NCBI GenBank assembly: GCA_963708865.1
Contig: CAVPUC010000008.1
Span: forward strand, 62,001-126,000
Direction of reading: 5' to 3'
DNA: 64,000 bases
Source of the DNA: DAIDKA01 sp963708865
GTDB lineage: Bacteria; Pseudomonadota; Gammaproteobacteria; Steroidobacterales; Steroidobacteraceae
The position numbers were made by a program, and so were the translations under genes. The first letter of the stretch is position 1, and every line of letters starts with the position of its first letter. The notes below the pieces were generated by a model. It was not told the DNA's origin, searched no databases, and saw only the letters and a list, made by a program, of their open reading frames with translations. Positions 25,873 through 35,956 of this stretch are shown here, piece by piece.

Positions 25873-27028
25873 CCAACGAGTTCGACATATCCCTGCGCCG
25901 TGACGGGCGCACCCCGCTGCTGACCGTCGACCCGCACCGCCCCTTCCCAGTAGCGCGGCTGGGTCGCAAGTTCCTGGTCCGCCAGCAGCGGCACTACATT
26001 CAAGGTCAGATCCTGCGATCGGACCCGCACGCGCCACTGCGCGGGATACCGTCCGCCGCGCGGACTCGTCCAGTAGCGCAGCACGTCGATGTCGACATCG
26101 GCGTGGCGAGCGAGGTGGCGTGGCCCGCGGCATCCACGAACGTGCCGGCGCTGTGCGCATCGCGCCGCCCGTCTTGATCGCGCAGCGCATAGAACATCAG
26201 CGTCGCGCCATCCGCCAGATCCAATGCGAACCAGTCCCAGCCCTGCTGGTTGGGACCCAGCGAGCCGCTGCCCCATTCCCGATCGAGCCAGGCAAGTCCC
26301 GACACCGGCAGCGCCGTGCCCTGGCGAGTGAGGCTGCCGAGCGCATGCAATCGCGGCATCGAGTAGTAGTAGCTGGCCGCGCCCGGCGCATCCGCCTTGC
26401 GACTGAGGCCCTCGAGGCCGTTCAAGACCGGCGAGGACGCGGAGCGCAGGTCCAGCTGCAACTGATAGTCCCCGTCCGCCGCCTGCAGCTGCCAGTGCAG
26501 ACCCGCATCGTCCTGTGGCGCCTGCACGAGTGACCAGTCCGCCACGTGTACGGCAAACGGCTGCGCCGTCGCGTCAGCCAGGCCCAGCGCATCGCGCGCA
26601 TAGCGTGTGGCACTGAAGAACTGGCCGCGGCTGACATCGGTGATCGCGAAATGCGCGGCATACAGCTGTCGCGCCCGCCAGGCCGACCTCCCCGCGGCGG
26701 CAGCGCGCGGCGGCGCGAGGGCCAGCCGGAACAGCGTCAGCTCAAACCCGAAGCTTGCCCCATCGGCGCCCCGCAGCTGCCCGGTCAGGTACCACCACTC
26801 GTGGCGGAACGGCGGGTGAGGTCCATGGTCCTGGGGAAATACGAAGCGACGCGGCGCATCCGCCAGCGCAAATCCCGGCTGCGGGTCGGCGCGCAGCACA
26901 CTCAGGCGATCGACTTGCAGCGCCGCGTCCGGGTCCGCGGCGCTGCCGCCCGGTGCCGCGCGCTGACAGCCGGCGAGGCCGAGTGCCAGCGCCGTCATCA
27001 GCAACAGGGTCAGGGTTCGCCGGCGCAT
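25812..27028 (-). CDS. AttH/CrtC-type lipocalin-like lipoprotein, one frameshift
   Basis: The protein starts at ATG 27028 with a lipoprotein signal (LALGLAGC lipobox), so it should be anchored in the periplasm or outer membrane. It then has the AttH/CrtC lipocalin-like fold: FRHEWWYLTGQL, GFELTLFR, AAHFAITDVS and WLDREWGSG. Near 26100 a base is missing from a CCC run; adding it gives LAHADVDIDVLRYW and carries the frame on to 25812. The last 20 residues overlap the rhomboid gene antisense, so the true stop may be earlier. It follows an FtsX permease gene by two bases. AttH-like proteins are encoded with such ABC transporters in many Gammaproteobacteria; the substrate is unknown. Confidence 0.78.
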
Positions 27029-27030
27029 CG

Positions 27031-29565
27031 CTACTCCTCGCGCAGGTCCTGGAACAGCGGCGCACGCGCCATGCGCCACGCCGGGTAGAGCCCGGCCGCG
27101 AGCGCCGCCAGCAACGCCAGCGCGACGGCGCTGCTGATCTGTGCCGGATGCAGGTGCAGCTGGATCTCCCAGCCGAACGCGCGACGATTGATGACGCGCA
27201 CCAGCAGCAACGCCGTGAGCACCCCCGCCGGCAACGCCGCGAGCAGCGCGATGAAACCCATGAAAATCGTCTGCGCCACGATCATCACACTTGAGCCTGT
27301 GCGCGTCAGCCCGAGCACGCGCAGCAGCGCGAGCTCATGCGTGCGTCCCAGCTGCCACGCCAGAAGCGCACTCAACAATCCCATGGCGGCGACTCCGGCG
27401 GCCAGCCAGTTGAGCACGCGCGTGATGACGAAGGTGCGCTCGAATATCGTCAGCGAAATGGCGCGCACCTGCGCCGGCGTATCCACCTGCAGCGCCTGAC
27501 GCCCGGCTGCGGCGGCATACAGGCGCGGCACCACCTCATCGGCCGCCGCACCGGGTGTCAGGTACAGCGCCAGCGCGCTCACCGAATCGTCCTGCCACAG
27601 GCGCCGGTACACCGCGCGGCTGATGCGCACACTGCCGCGGTCATTGCCGTACTCGCGGAACACGCCGGCAATGCGAAAAGCGCGCGGCCCCTGCGCCGTC
27701 GTCAGCTGCAGCGCGGCGCCGACACCGAGCTTGAGTCGATAGGCGAGCGGCTGCGCCACAAGCACGGCGCCGTCCGCGAAGGCCGGCCACACCTGCGCCG
27801 CGCCTGCAGTCAGATCCATGCTCGCGCGCAGCGCAGGTGTCAGGTCCATCGCATCGAGCGCCACCGGACCGCGATCCGAGTCCACCATGGCGCGGCGGCT
27901 CGCGCTGTAGCCCGCCACGCCCGCAACGCGCACCAGGTCCTGCACCACCGCGGCATCGAGCCGCCGCTCGGGTCGGGCAAATCCCGGGCCGGGTGCGCCG
28001 ACATAGATATCCGCCTGCAGCGTGTGCGACAGCCAGTCACGCAGCGATTCCCGGAAGCTGTCTACCATGATGCTGATGCCGATCATCGCGGCCACCGCCA
28101 TCGCCAGCGCCGCCACGGCGACGCCGGTGCGGCTCAACGATGCGGCGATGCCGCCGAGCGCGAGCCGCAGGGGCGGTGCGGAACACAGCCGGCTGCGCGC
28201 CAAGGCGCGCGCGGCGCCATAGAGCACGGCCGGCGTCGCCGCAGCCACACTCAACATGGCCAGCATCAGCGCCGCGAAACCCGCCAGCACGCTGCGCTGG
28301 GTGGCGAGCACCGTGCTCGCGCACGCCACCGCCAGCAGCGCACTCACGCCCAACAGTGCCCAGGCGATGCGGCGCGCGCGCCCCTCGAGTACCGAAGCCC
28401 GCAGCGTCAGCTGCGGGGCGCTGTGGACGGCTTCCATGGCGGGCAAGGCCGCCGCGAGCAAGGCCACCGCGAGCGCCGCGCCCAGCGCCAGCAGCGGCTC
28501 ACTCGCCGGCAACGTGACGCTGCCGACGGCCACCACGTAGTACAGATCGTTGATGGTCCGCGACACCAGCCCCACCAGCGTGTGCGCGAGCGCAAGGCCC
28601 GCCGCGAGTCCCACGACGCCCCCCACCAGCGCCAGGCCCGCGGCCTCGAGCAGGATGATGCGCAGCAGCTGCGCGCGCGTCGCCCCGAGCGCGCGCAGGA
28701 TGCCCAGACTGCGCCGCCGCTGCACGATGGCAAAACTCATGGTGCCGTAGACCAGGAACAGGCCCACCAGCAGCGCCAGCAGCCCCAGCGCGCGCAGATT
28801 GGTATTGAACGCCTGCGTCATGTCCAGGCCCGCCCGGGCGCGCTGCGCCGCCGCGGCCAGCGTCACGCCCGCGGGCAGCTGGTGCGACAGTTGGGCGAAC
28901 TCCGCGGCCGCGGCGGCTCCCGCCGGAACGCGCAGGTCGATGCGCGTGAGGCGTCCCGGCACGGCCAGCCATTCCTGGGCGGTTGAGATATCGGTCAGCA
29001 TCACCGACTGCAGGCCGCTCGCCGCGCCCAGCACGCCCAGCAGCCGCCCCGGCAGTGCGTGGCCGCCCACATCGACGCTGAAGGCCGACCCGGGCCGCAG
29101 CTGCAGCTGAGTTGCCGTGTCCGCCGCGAGCAGCACGGCACCCGTACCGGTGAACCACTGGGTCAGCGCCGCCGGGGCAGCCAACGCTGCGGCGCCGCCC
29201 TCGCCCTCACCCTCGCCACTGCCAAAACCGGCGACGGCCAATGGATCGATGCCCAGCAGCTGCAGCGACTGATCCGCGACCGTCACGTACCCGTCGATCA
29301 CCGGATTCACGCGCACGTGGTGCAGGGTGCGGGCCAGGTGTACGTAGAGTGCTTCATCGAGGCCGGCCGGACCGCCATCCAGTTCATGGGTCGCCGGTCC
29401 CTGCACCGCCGCCACCGACAATTCGAAGGCGCGCGCCGCGCTGCCGGTGGCCACATCCACCGCCACGATGGTCGCGACCCCCAGTGCCAGACCCAGCAGG
29501 GCGAGCAGCAGCTGCACCGGATGGCGCAGCAGATGACGGAAGCTCGCCGACCACAGCATGCCCAT
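27031..29565 (-). CDS. FtsX-like ABC transporter permease (two-module)
   Basis: An 844-residue inner-membrane protein of the FtsX/LolCE/MacB type. It has an N-terminal membrane segment followed by a large periplasmic MacB-like domain, three membrane helices (about 265-395), a second module with its own transmembrane segment near residue 490, another periplasmic domain, and three C-terminal helices. This double layout matches the AttF/AttG-type or YbbP-like permeases that do not transport by alternating access but transmit force to the periplasm (mechanotransmission). It lies between its ATPase gene (five bases) and the AttH-like lipoprotein gene (two bases), so all three should work as one lipoprotein- or lipid-handling system. 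Confidence 0.9.
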   Translation of the reverse strand: MGMLWSASFRHLLRHPVQLLLALLGLALGVATIVAVDVATGSAARAFELSVAAVQGPATHELDGGPAGLDEALYVHLARTLHHVRVNPVIDGYVTVADQSLQLLGIDPLAVAGFGSGEGEGEGGAAALAAPAALTQWFTGTGAVLLAADTATQLQLRPGSAFSVDVGGHALPGRLLGVLGAASGLQSVMLTDISTAQEWLAVPGRLTRIDLRVPAGAAAAAEFAQLSHQLPAGVTLAAAAQRARAGLDMTQAFNTNLRALGLLALLVGLFLVYGTMSFAIVQRRRSLGILRALGATRAQLLRIILLEAAGLALVGGVVGLAAGLALAHTLVGLVSRTINDLYYVVAVGSVTLPASEPLLALGAALAVALLAAALPAMEAVHSAPQLTLRASVLEGRARRIAWALLGVSALLAVACASTVLATQRSVLAGFAALMLAMLSVAAATPAVLYGAARALARSRLCSAPPLRLALGGIAASLSRTGVAVAALAMAVAAMIGISIMVDSFRESLRDWLSHTLQADIYVGAPGPGFARPERRLDAAVVQDLVRVAGVAGYSASRRAMVDSDRGPVALDAMDLTPALRASMDLTAGAAQVWPAFADGAVLVAQPLAYRLKLGVGAALQLTTAQGPRAFRIAGVFREYGNDRGSVRISRAVYRRLWQDDSVSALALYLTPGAAADEVVPRLYAAAAGRQALQVDTPAQVRAISLTIFERTFVITRVLNWLAAGVAAMGLLSALLAWQLGRTHELALLRVLGLTRTGSSVMIVAQTIFMGFIALLAALPAGVLTALLLVRVINRRAFGWEIQLHLHPAQISSAVALALLAALAAGLYPAWRMARAPLFQDLREE

Positions 29566-29570
29566 TTGGA

Positions 29571-30233
29571 TTACGACAGTGTGCCCTCGCGCAGGGTGAG
29601 ACAGCGATCGGCGCCGGCGGCGAGCTGTCGGTCGTGGGTGACCAGCAGCACCGTGGCGCCGCGCTCGCGCGCCAGCGCCCGAAGCAGCGGCCCGATCTGC
29701 GCCGCGGTGACTTCATCAAGATTGCCGGTGGGCTCATCGGCGAGCAGCAGCGCCGGCTCATGGACCAGCGCGCGCGCCAGCGCGACGCGTTGCTGTTCAC
29801 CCCCGGAGAGCACATCCACCGGCGCATGCAGCCGATCGCCCAGGCCCACGCGCTCCAGCATCGCGCGGCTGCGCGCTCGCGCCGGCGCCGTGGCCACGCC
29901 ATCGAGCGACAGCACCAGCCGCACGTTCTCCTCCACATCCAACGTGGGCAGCAGATTGAAGAACTGGTAGACGAAGCCGACCTTGCGGCGCCGGAACAGC
30001 GTGCGTTCGGGCTCGCGCAGGGTGCTCAGGTCCTGTCCGGCAAAGATCACCCGTCCGGCGTCGGGCCGATCGATGCCGCTGATGAGATTGAGCAGGGTGG
30101 ATTTGCCGGAGCCGCTGCGTCCGATGATGACGGTCTGCGTGCCGGCCTGGATGCTGACGCTGACCCGGTCAAGCACACAGCGTCGATGCACCCCGGCGCC
30201 GAAGCTGCGGCTGACCGACTCCAGGGTCAGCAC
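29571..30233 (-). CDS. ABC transporter ATP-binding protein (LolD/MacB type)
   Basis: A 220-residue ATPase subunit starting at GTG 30233, which overlaps the HIT gene stop by seven bases. It has Walker A GRSGSGKST, Q-loop region FVYQFFNLLPTLDVEEN, signature LSGGEQQR, Walker B LLLADEPTGNLD and the H-loop VLLVTHD. The FFNLLPTLDVEENV segment is typical of the LolD/MacB/FtsE group that pairs with FtsX-like permeases. It powers the permease encoded directly downstream. Confidence 0.95.
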   Translation of the reverse strand: MLTLESVSRSFGAGVHRRCVLDRVSVSIQAGTQTVIIGRSGSGKSTLLNLISGIDRPDAGRVIFAGQDLSTLREPERTLFRRRKVGFVYQFFNLLPTLDVEENVRLVLSLDGVATAPARARSRAMLERVGLGDRLHAPVDVLSGGEQQRVALARALVHEPALLLADEPTGNLDEVTAAQIGPLLRALARERGATVLLVTHDRQLAAGADRCLTLREGTLS

Positions 30234-30733
30234 GCGGCATTTGCACCGGGGTCATAACGCATGGGCTTGGCCACGCCCATGCGTGTGAGTTCGCGGCGCA
30301 AGGACTCACTCAACTCGGCGTATTCGGGGCGGTCGAACAAGGGTGCCGCCTGCCAGTCATGGGCCCAGGGGTGCGAGGTGCGCAGCGCCGCCGGCTCATT
30401 CGCATAGCGGGGAATCACATGAGCGTGCAGCGCCGGCTCGAGGTTGCCGAGGATGGCGTAATTGATGCGCAGTGCATCGGTGACCTTGAGCAGCGCATCG
30501 CCCAGGCGCGCCATGTCGAGCAGGAACTGGCCGCGCTCCTGCGCGCCCAGCGCGTTGAGTGTCGGCACCACCGGGTCGGGCAGCAGCAGCACATAGCCGC
30601 GCACGAACTGGCGTTCGCCGAACACCACCCAGCCGGAGAACAGACGCGCCACGACCCGCGGGTCCTTGCCATCGCGCGCCGCCGCGACCTGCTGATGCAC
30701 CGCCGTCTGGACTGGGGGAGTGTCGCTCTTCAT
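30227..30733 (-). CDS. HIT family protein (Ap4A hydrolase-like)
   Basis: A 168-residue HIT-superfamily protein. The catalytic His triad is in the motif HAHVIPRY (near residue 107), and the preceding strand INYAILGNLEPALHAH is typical. HIT proteins hydrolyse or transfer nucleotides, for example diadenosine polyphosphates. It overlaps the following ABC ATPase gene by seven bases. The substrate is not determined by sequence. Confidence 0.85.
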   Translation of the reverse strand: MKSDTPPVQTAVHQQVAAARDGKDPRVVARLFSGWVVFGERQFVRGYVLLLPDPVVPTLNALGAQERGQFLLDMARLGDALLKVTDALRINYAILGNLEPALHAHVIPRYANEPAALRTSHPWAHDWQAAPLFDRPEYAELSESLRRELTRMGVAKPMRYDPGANAAC

Positions 30734-30760
30734 CGACCTGCCTTCACAAAGTGCCTTAGT

Positions 30761-31953
30761 CTAGCGCGGGACCGGGATCACCGTTCCTGGGTCGTTGGCC
30801 GTCATGTTCACGGATACCACGGTGGCGCGCGGAAAGAAATTGAACTCCGAGGCGCTGGCCCAGGTATAGGCCCCCATGGCCCGCCCGACGATCAGATCGC
30901 CGACCTCGAGCTTCGGCAGCATCAGATTCTCGGCGATCACATCGATGCTGTCGCAAGTGGGGCCCGCCAGCACCGAGGGCAGCCGGTGCGCGCCATCCCA
31001 TCCCGCAGCGGCTCCACCGGATAGCGGGCATGGTCGTACAGCTGGCCGCTGTAGGACCCGTACAGCCCGTCATCCAGGTAATACCACCAATGACCCTCGC
31101 GCTGCGCGCGGCCCATGACGCTGGCGACGCCGATGGCCGCGGGACCGGCGATGAAGCGCCCGGGCTCGGCAATGACGCGGATGCGCTTGGGCAGCTTCAC
31201 CAGCTGCTGGCGGATCGGGGCGCAGAACCGCAGGATGTCCGGCACCGGCGCGCCGTAGTCAATCGGAAAGCCGCCGCCGATGTCCAGGGTATCCAAGGTG
31301 CCGAGCTGCTCGCGGCGCGCCGCCGCCATCAGCTTGGTACACGCCTCGATGGCCTCGACATGCTTGGCGGGGTCGGCGGCCTGTGAACCCACATGGAAGG
31401 AGACGCCCTGGACATCCACGCCGAGGCTCGCGGCCTGGCGCGCCAGCTCGAGAAAATGCTCGGGATCGCAGCCGAACTTGCGCGACAGATCACACACCGC
31501 CCCGGGACTGCGGAACGACACCCGCAGCAGCAGCCGCGCGCGATCCCCGAGGCGGGCGAACTTGCGCACTTCATCCGGATTGTCGGCCACAAAGGTGCGC
31601 ACCCCGAATTCCAGGGCGTTGCGGATGTCCTGGGCGCGCTTGATGGGATGGGTGTGGATGCAGCGCTCGGGGCTTGCGCCGAGGCGCTGCACCAGCTGCA
31701 CCTCACCGGTGGTCGCCAGGTCCAGATACCCGCCCGCCTCCATCACCACCTGCACCACCGCCGGATGCGGCAGCGGTTTTAACGCGTAGTGCAGATCGAC
31801 ATTCGGCAACGCCTTCTTCAGCTTGCGCAGCTGAACGCGGACCCGTTCGCAATCAATGATCAGGAGCGGCGAGCCGAATTCGGCCACCAGGCGCCGGATC
31901 TGCGCGGGTTGAAACGGGTCCACAAAGCGCGTCGTGCGCGAACGGGTCGGCAT
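30761..31953 (-). CDS. Type III PLP-dependent ornithine/lysine decarboxylase, one frameshift
   Basis: A eukaryotic-type (fold III, alanine-racemase-like) basic amino acid decarboxylase that makes putrescine or cadaverine. The PLP lysine is in HYALKPLPHP (near residue 59), the glycine-rich phosphate site in DIGGGFPIDYG, and the conserved AEPGRF follows. The frame breaks near 31005 in a GGG run; adding one G gives PLRDGDGAHRLPSVLAGPTCD and joins the last part, with the active-site cysteine in GPTCDSID. The repaired protein is about 397 residues, the family length. Ornithine and lysine specificity cannot be separated here. It lies 32 bases after sua5 on the same strand. Confidence 0.88.
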
Positions 31954-31985
31954 GGAGAGTCTCGTAAGGAGCGAAGTGAGCGGGT

Positions 31986-32999
31986 CTAAGGCAGAACGGC
32001 GCGCGCGCCGGTGTCATCGCTTTCGGTGACGCGCGTGGCGGCGTGCAACAGCCGATCACGCACCGCATCCCAGCGCTCCCCGTCGGGCACGTCCTGCACC
32101 AGGATCTGCTGGCAGCCGGCGGTGTCGAGTGCGCGCAGGTTGGCGTACAGATCATGCGCATATTGCTCGGGGCGGCGCCCGGCGTTCACCCAGGTGACAT
32201 AGCCATGCGACTTCAGCGGCAGTCGCTGCGCGAGCACCGCGATGCGCGTGCCGCCGGCGGAGGCTGCAGCGGCCCGGGTATCGATCTCGCCGGATGGGAC
32301 GATGCTCAAGGGCGTGGCCGGCGCATAGTGCGACGGCAGACTGCCCGGCACGCGCGAGCTGAACGCATCCGCACCGATGATGAGATCCGGCGCCACCTCG
32401 CGCAGTTGGCTCGCGGTCACCGCACCGGGGCGCAGCAGCCGCACCTTGCCGTGCTGACAGCAGACGATGGTGGACTCAAGCCCGATCTGGCTTTCCCCGC
32501 CATCGAGCACAACCCGCACGGCATCGCCGAGTTCATCGCGCACATGTTCGGCGCGGGTCGGGCTTAAGCGCCCGAAGCGGTTGGCCGAGGGTGCGGCAAT
32601 GCCGCCACCAAATGCCGTCAGCAGCTGTTGTGCCATGGGATGGGAGGGGACGCGGATGGCCACCGTGTCCTGACCCCCGGTGACGATGTCATGGACGTGC
32701 GCGGCACGCGGCATCACGAGCGTCATGGGACCGGGCCAGAAGCGCTCGGCGAGACTTGCGGCCGCGGCCGGCACTTCGGACACCCAGCGATGCAGGAACT
32801 TGGGGCTGTCCAGGTGCACGATGACCGGGTGGCTGGTGGGGCGCCCCTTGGCCACAAAGATCTTGCGCACGGCCGCCGGGTTCTGCGCATTCGCCCCCAG
32901 CCCATAGACCGTCTCCGTCGGAAACGCCACAAGGTCGCCGTCGCGCAATGCCTGCACCGCGGCCTCGATATCCACCTGACTCGCCCGGACCTTCACCAT
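31986..32999 (-). CDS. sua5: L-threonylcarbamoyladenylate synthase (Sua5 type)
   Basis: A 337-residue two-domain Sua5, which makes threonylcarbamoyl-AMP for the t6A tRNA modification at position 37. The TsaC/YrdC domain (residues 1-200) shows FPTETVYGLGANA, KGRPTSHPVIVHL, FWPGPMT, VAIRVPSHP, SANRFGRLSPT and GGESQIGLESTIV. The linker carries SRVPGSLPSHYAPATPL, the conserved gate segment, followed by the C-terminal Sua5 domain. The shorter bacterial TsaC form lacks this domain. Confidence 0.95.
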   Translation of the reverse strand: MVKVRASQVDIEAAVQALRDGDLVAFPTETVYGLGANAQNPAAVRKIFVAKGRPTSHPVIVHLDSPKFLHRWVSEVPAAAASLAERFWPGPMTLVMPRAAHVHDIVTGGQDTVAIRVPSHPMAQQLLTAFGGGIAAPSANRFGRLSPTRAEHVRDELGDAVRVVLDGGESQIGLESTIVCCQHGKVRLLRPGAVTASQLREVAPDLIIGADAFSSRVPGSLPSHYAPATPLSIVPSGEIDTRAAAASAGGTRIAVLAQRLPLKSHGYVTWVNAGRRPEQYAHDLYANLRALDTAGCQQILVQDVPDGERWDAVRDRLLHAATRVTESDDTGARAVLP

Positions 33000-33064
33000 G
33001 GGCGAATTCTACCAAGGCTTTGGGGCCGGTCCGCCCTTTGTGCGCAACGTCTGTTGCGTGGACA

Positions 33065-35956
33065 CTACTCCAGCATCTGCCGCTCCCAGCCCCCCGGGGT
33101 ACGCCGCACCTCATAGGCCGGGAAGTAGTGCTTGTCGAGCTTGAGCGTGATGACCTCGGCCGCGTCATTCCAATTCAGGGTCTTAAGTCTGATGGACGCC
33201 TTATCCGGCCGCCCGCTGACAGCCTTGAGAAAGCTATCCAGGTCGGGCGTCGGCACACCGTCCACTTCGACAATGCGCCGGCCCGGATACAGGCCATAGC
33301 GCGCCGAGGGGGAGCCATAAGTAAAGAAGGCCACATAGACGCCCTCGGGGGCGATGCCTCGCTGGGCGGCGATGGGGCGCTGCGGGGCCTGAAGCGTGGC
33401 GCCGGCCCATTGCACCACCCGGTCGATATCCTGACCGTTCAGCGCCGCGGTCTGGACCGTCAGTTCCACCGGCGCCCCGGCGCGCCACACGGTGACCTTG
33501 ACGGTGGCGGCATCGGCGACCGCATGTTCGACCTCGCCGAAATGGGTGACCGTGCGACCATCGATGGCGAGCAGAATGTCCCCCTGCTGCATGAGGCTCG
33601 CCGCATTCGAGCCGCCGACCAGGCGCACCACCATCAGCGCCTGGCGCTCGCTGCCGTCGTTCTGTTCCAGTTTCTTCAGCCACTCATCCGAAAGTCCCAG
33701 CTGGCGCGCATCCGCCAGCTGCAGCGGAACCAGCTCGGCCTCCAGGCTGTGCAGCGGCGTCCCCGCATGAATGTGCTCGAGCATGGTCGCCACCACATCG
33801 ATGGGCACGCCGCGATTCTCCTGACCCAGGTCGCGCGCGTTCTCGATCGCGTAGCTCGACCACAGGCCCACCACCTGGCCGGCCTCGTTGGAGAGCACGC
33901 CGTCGTAGTCGAGCGGCGGGTTCACCAGCTGCGCCACATCCAGGTTGGCATCGCGAAAGCGCATCGAGCGCGACAACGGCAGCGCCAGGGGATCAACGCC
34001 CGCGATCTCGGTGCTGCGGGTGTGCGGCTGCCCATCGGCGCTCAAGCCCACGACCCATACCGAGTTGCCCTCGTGCAGTCCGCCGGGCGCCAGGGTCGCG
34101 CTCTTCACCGGCGTCGCACCGATGAGCGCCGGGTCGTAAGCCACCACCGAAAGATTGTGCAGCGGATTCACATACACGACGTGCCCGGGGACCTGCAGGG
34201 TTCCCGCGAAGGTAATCTGCACATCGCCCACCGATACCGGCACGGTGTTGCGGTCCACGACCACCAGGCCGCGCGCCGCATCGACCACGAGCCCGGTGCC
34301 ATGAAAACTGGTTTCAGTGACGCCGGATACCGAGTACGGCATGTCGTAGGTGACGAACACCAGCGAGGGCGTGAGCTTCTTCAGGCGCGGGTCCGCATAG
34401 GTCGGCAGTTGGGTCGCCGCCGGCGCGGGCGGCGGCGCGGGCGTGACCGCAGGCAGATCCGAACAGTTCCACAGCCCCACATGATCATCGCGGCGACAGC
34501 GTCCGGAGAGGAACCAGCGCCGGTCCATGCGGAATGAGCGCAGCTGCGTGCTGCGCGGATCATCGAGCGAGAAGTACCGAACCGTGGCACGCGCCCCATC
34601 GCCCAGGGTGTCGAGAATCTTCTGCAGATCGTCGAGGTTGCTCACCGGTTTGGCATTCATCGCGACGATCACCGAACCGCGGGCGATGCCGGCCGCGCCC
34701 AATGCGTAGCCGGGATTGGCGACATACACGCCCTTCACCGGGACATTGAACTGTCGGGCCAGCTGGTAGGACAGATTGTTGAGCACGCCGTCGCCGAACT
34801 GCAGGTACGAGTCAGGCGTAATGGCGTGCAGATCCGTGATCGGCAGCGTCGCTTTGATACTCTTGCCGCCGCGCTCCATGGACAACTCGACGGTGCCGCC
34901 GACGTTGTCATCCAGCAGTGACTCCAGCGGCTCGAACTGCGTGACGTAGCGGCCATTGACGCGCAGCAGGATGTCGCCGGGCTGCAGCACACCGCTGCTG
35001 GGCGAACCGGGCAGCACCTTGCTGACCACCAGCATGCCCGTCAGGGCGGGAAATGCACCGCGCACGTCGGTCTCGGTCGCGGTGGTCAAGCCCAGGCGCT
35101 CAAGTTCGTCGTAAGGGGTGTAGCTGAAATCCGTTGAAAGGGTGCCGCGGGTGACGGGCTTGCCCTGCTGGATGAGTTCCAGCGCGCGACGCACCCGACC
35201 CAGCGGCAGATAGAAGCTCGAGGCCGCCCCATTGGCGCCACCGGCATTCAAGGCGATGACCCGGCCGCGGATGTCCACCACCGGTGAGCCCGAGGAACCC
35301 CCGGAGGTGCCCGAAGCGGCCTGCAGATAGAAGGTATTGAAGTCGTTGAACTTGTACAGGCCGTAGACCGGCGCATCGCGGTCCAGGCGTGCCAGCGTGC
35401 CGCCGAGAATCGACAACTGCTCACCGGCGTTGTTGCCGATGACGCGGATCTCGGTGCCGACCTTGGCGCCCTCCGGATACAGCGGCAGCGCCTTGGGTTT
35501 GATGAAATGCAATTTGGACGGATCGTAGTGATACAGCCCGAAGTCGTGCACCGGATCGCGGTACACCGGATACAGCGGCACCACCTCGCGGTTGAGGAAC
35601 GTGGCCTCGGCGGTCACCGGTCCCGGCGTTACCACATGGCGGTTGGTCAGGATCAGGCCGCGCTCGGCATCCACGACGAAGCCGGTGGCCTGCGCCGTGG
35701 CGTTCCATTCGGTATCAAACGCGCGCACCTGGTCGATGTTGATGGCGACCACGCTGCTGACGATGCGCTCGAGCGTTCCGGACCAGTCCGGATTGCCTTC
35801 AGCCGCCGTGGCCTGCTGGGCCAGGGTCGCCGGTTGCGCCGCCGGCGCAGCGTGCAGATCCGGTTTGGGAGCGTCGGGGGCCGCCTGCGCCAGGGCCGGC
35901 AACAGCCACACGCAGGCCAGCAGGGCCAACGCGCGTGCAACGCGTGCATTGGTCAT
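33065..35956 (-). CDS. Large periplasmic HtrA-like protein with two protease-like domains and PDZ repeats
   Basis: A 963-residue exported protein starting at ATG 35956 (ATGA overlap with dgkA), with a signal peptide ending near residue 22 (AQAA). The first trypsin-like domain has the full triad: His in TNRHVV (about 105), Asp in VHDFGLYHYD (about 136) and Ser in GGSSGSPV (about 222). PDZ domains follow (VLQPGDILLRVNGRYV; GIARGSVIVAMNAKPV). A second protease-like domain (about 545-715) lacks the His and Ser and is probably structural, then two more PDZ-like segments. This duplicated layout is like the fungal Nma111/Ynm3 protease rather than DegP. Role in envelope quality control is inferred. 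Confidence 0.85.
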   Translation of the reverse strand: MTNARVARALALLACVWLLPALAQAAPDAPKPDLHAAPAAQPATLAQQATAAEGNPDWSGTLERIVSSVVAINIDQVRAFDTEWNATAQATGFVVDAERGLILTNRHVVTPGPVTAEATFLNREVVPLYPVYRDPVHDFGLYHYDPSKLHFIKPKALPLYPEGAKVGTEIRVIGNNAGEQLSILGGTLARLDRDAPVYGLYKFNDFNTFYLQAASGTSGGSSGSPVVDIRGRVIALNAGGANGAASSFYLPLGRVRRALELIQQGKPVTRGTLSTDFSYTPYDELERLGLTTATETDVRGAFPALTGMLVVSKVLPGSPSSGVLQPGDILLRVNGRYVTQFEPLESLLDDNVGGTVELSMERGGKSIKATLPITDLHAITPDSYLQFGDGVLNNLSYQLARQFNVPVKGVYVANPGYALGAAGIARGSVIVAMNAKPVSNLDDLQKILDTLGDGARATVRYFSLDDPRSTQLRSFRMDRRWFLSGRCRRDDHVGLWNCSDLPAVTPAPPPAPAATQLPTYADPRLKKLTPSLVFVTYDMPYSVSGVTETSFHGTGLVVDAARGLVVVDRNTVPVSVGDVQITFAGTLQVPGHVVYVNPLHNLSVVAYDPALIGATPVKSATLAPGGLHEGNSVWVVGLSADGQPHTRSTEIAGVDPLALPLSRSMRFRDANLDVAQLVNPPLDYDGVLSNEAGQVVGLWSSYAIENARDLGQENRGVPIDVVATMLEHIHAGTPLHSLEAELVPLQLADARQLGLSDEWLKKLEQNDGSERQALMVVRLVGGSNAASLMQQGDILLAIDGRTVTHFGEVEHAVADAATVKVTVWRAGAPVELTVQTAALNGQDIDRVVQWAGATLQAPQRPIAAQRGIAPEGVYVAFFTYGSPSARYGLYPGRRIVEVDGVPTPDLDSFLKAVSGRPDKASIRLKTLNWNDAAEVITLKLDKHYFPAYEVRRTPGGWERQMLE

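Noticed and set aside
27337..28986. 549-codon open frame antisense to the FtsX permease
   Set aside because: Arg/Gln/His-rich shadow of the permease without recognisable motifs.
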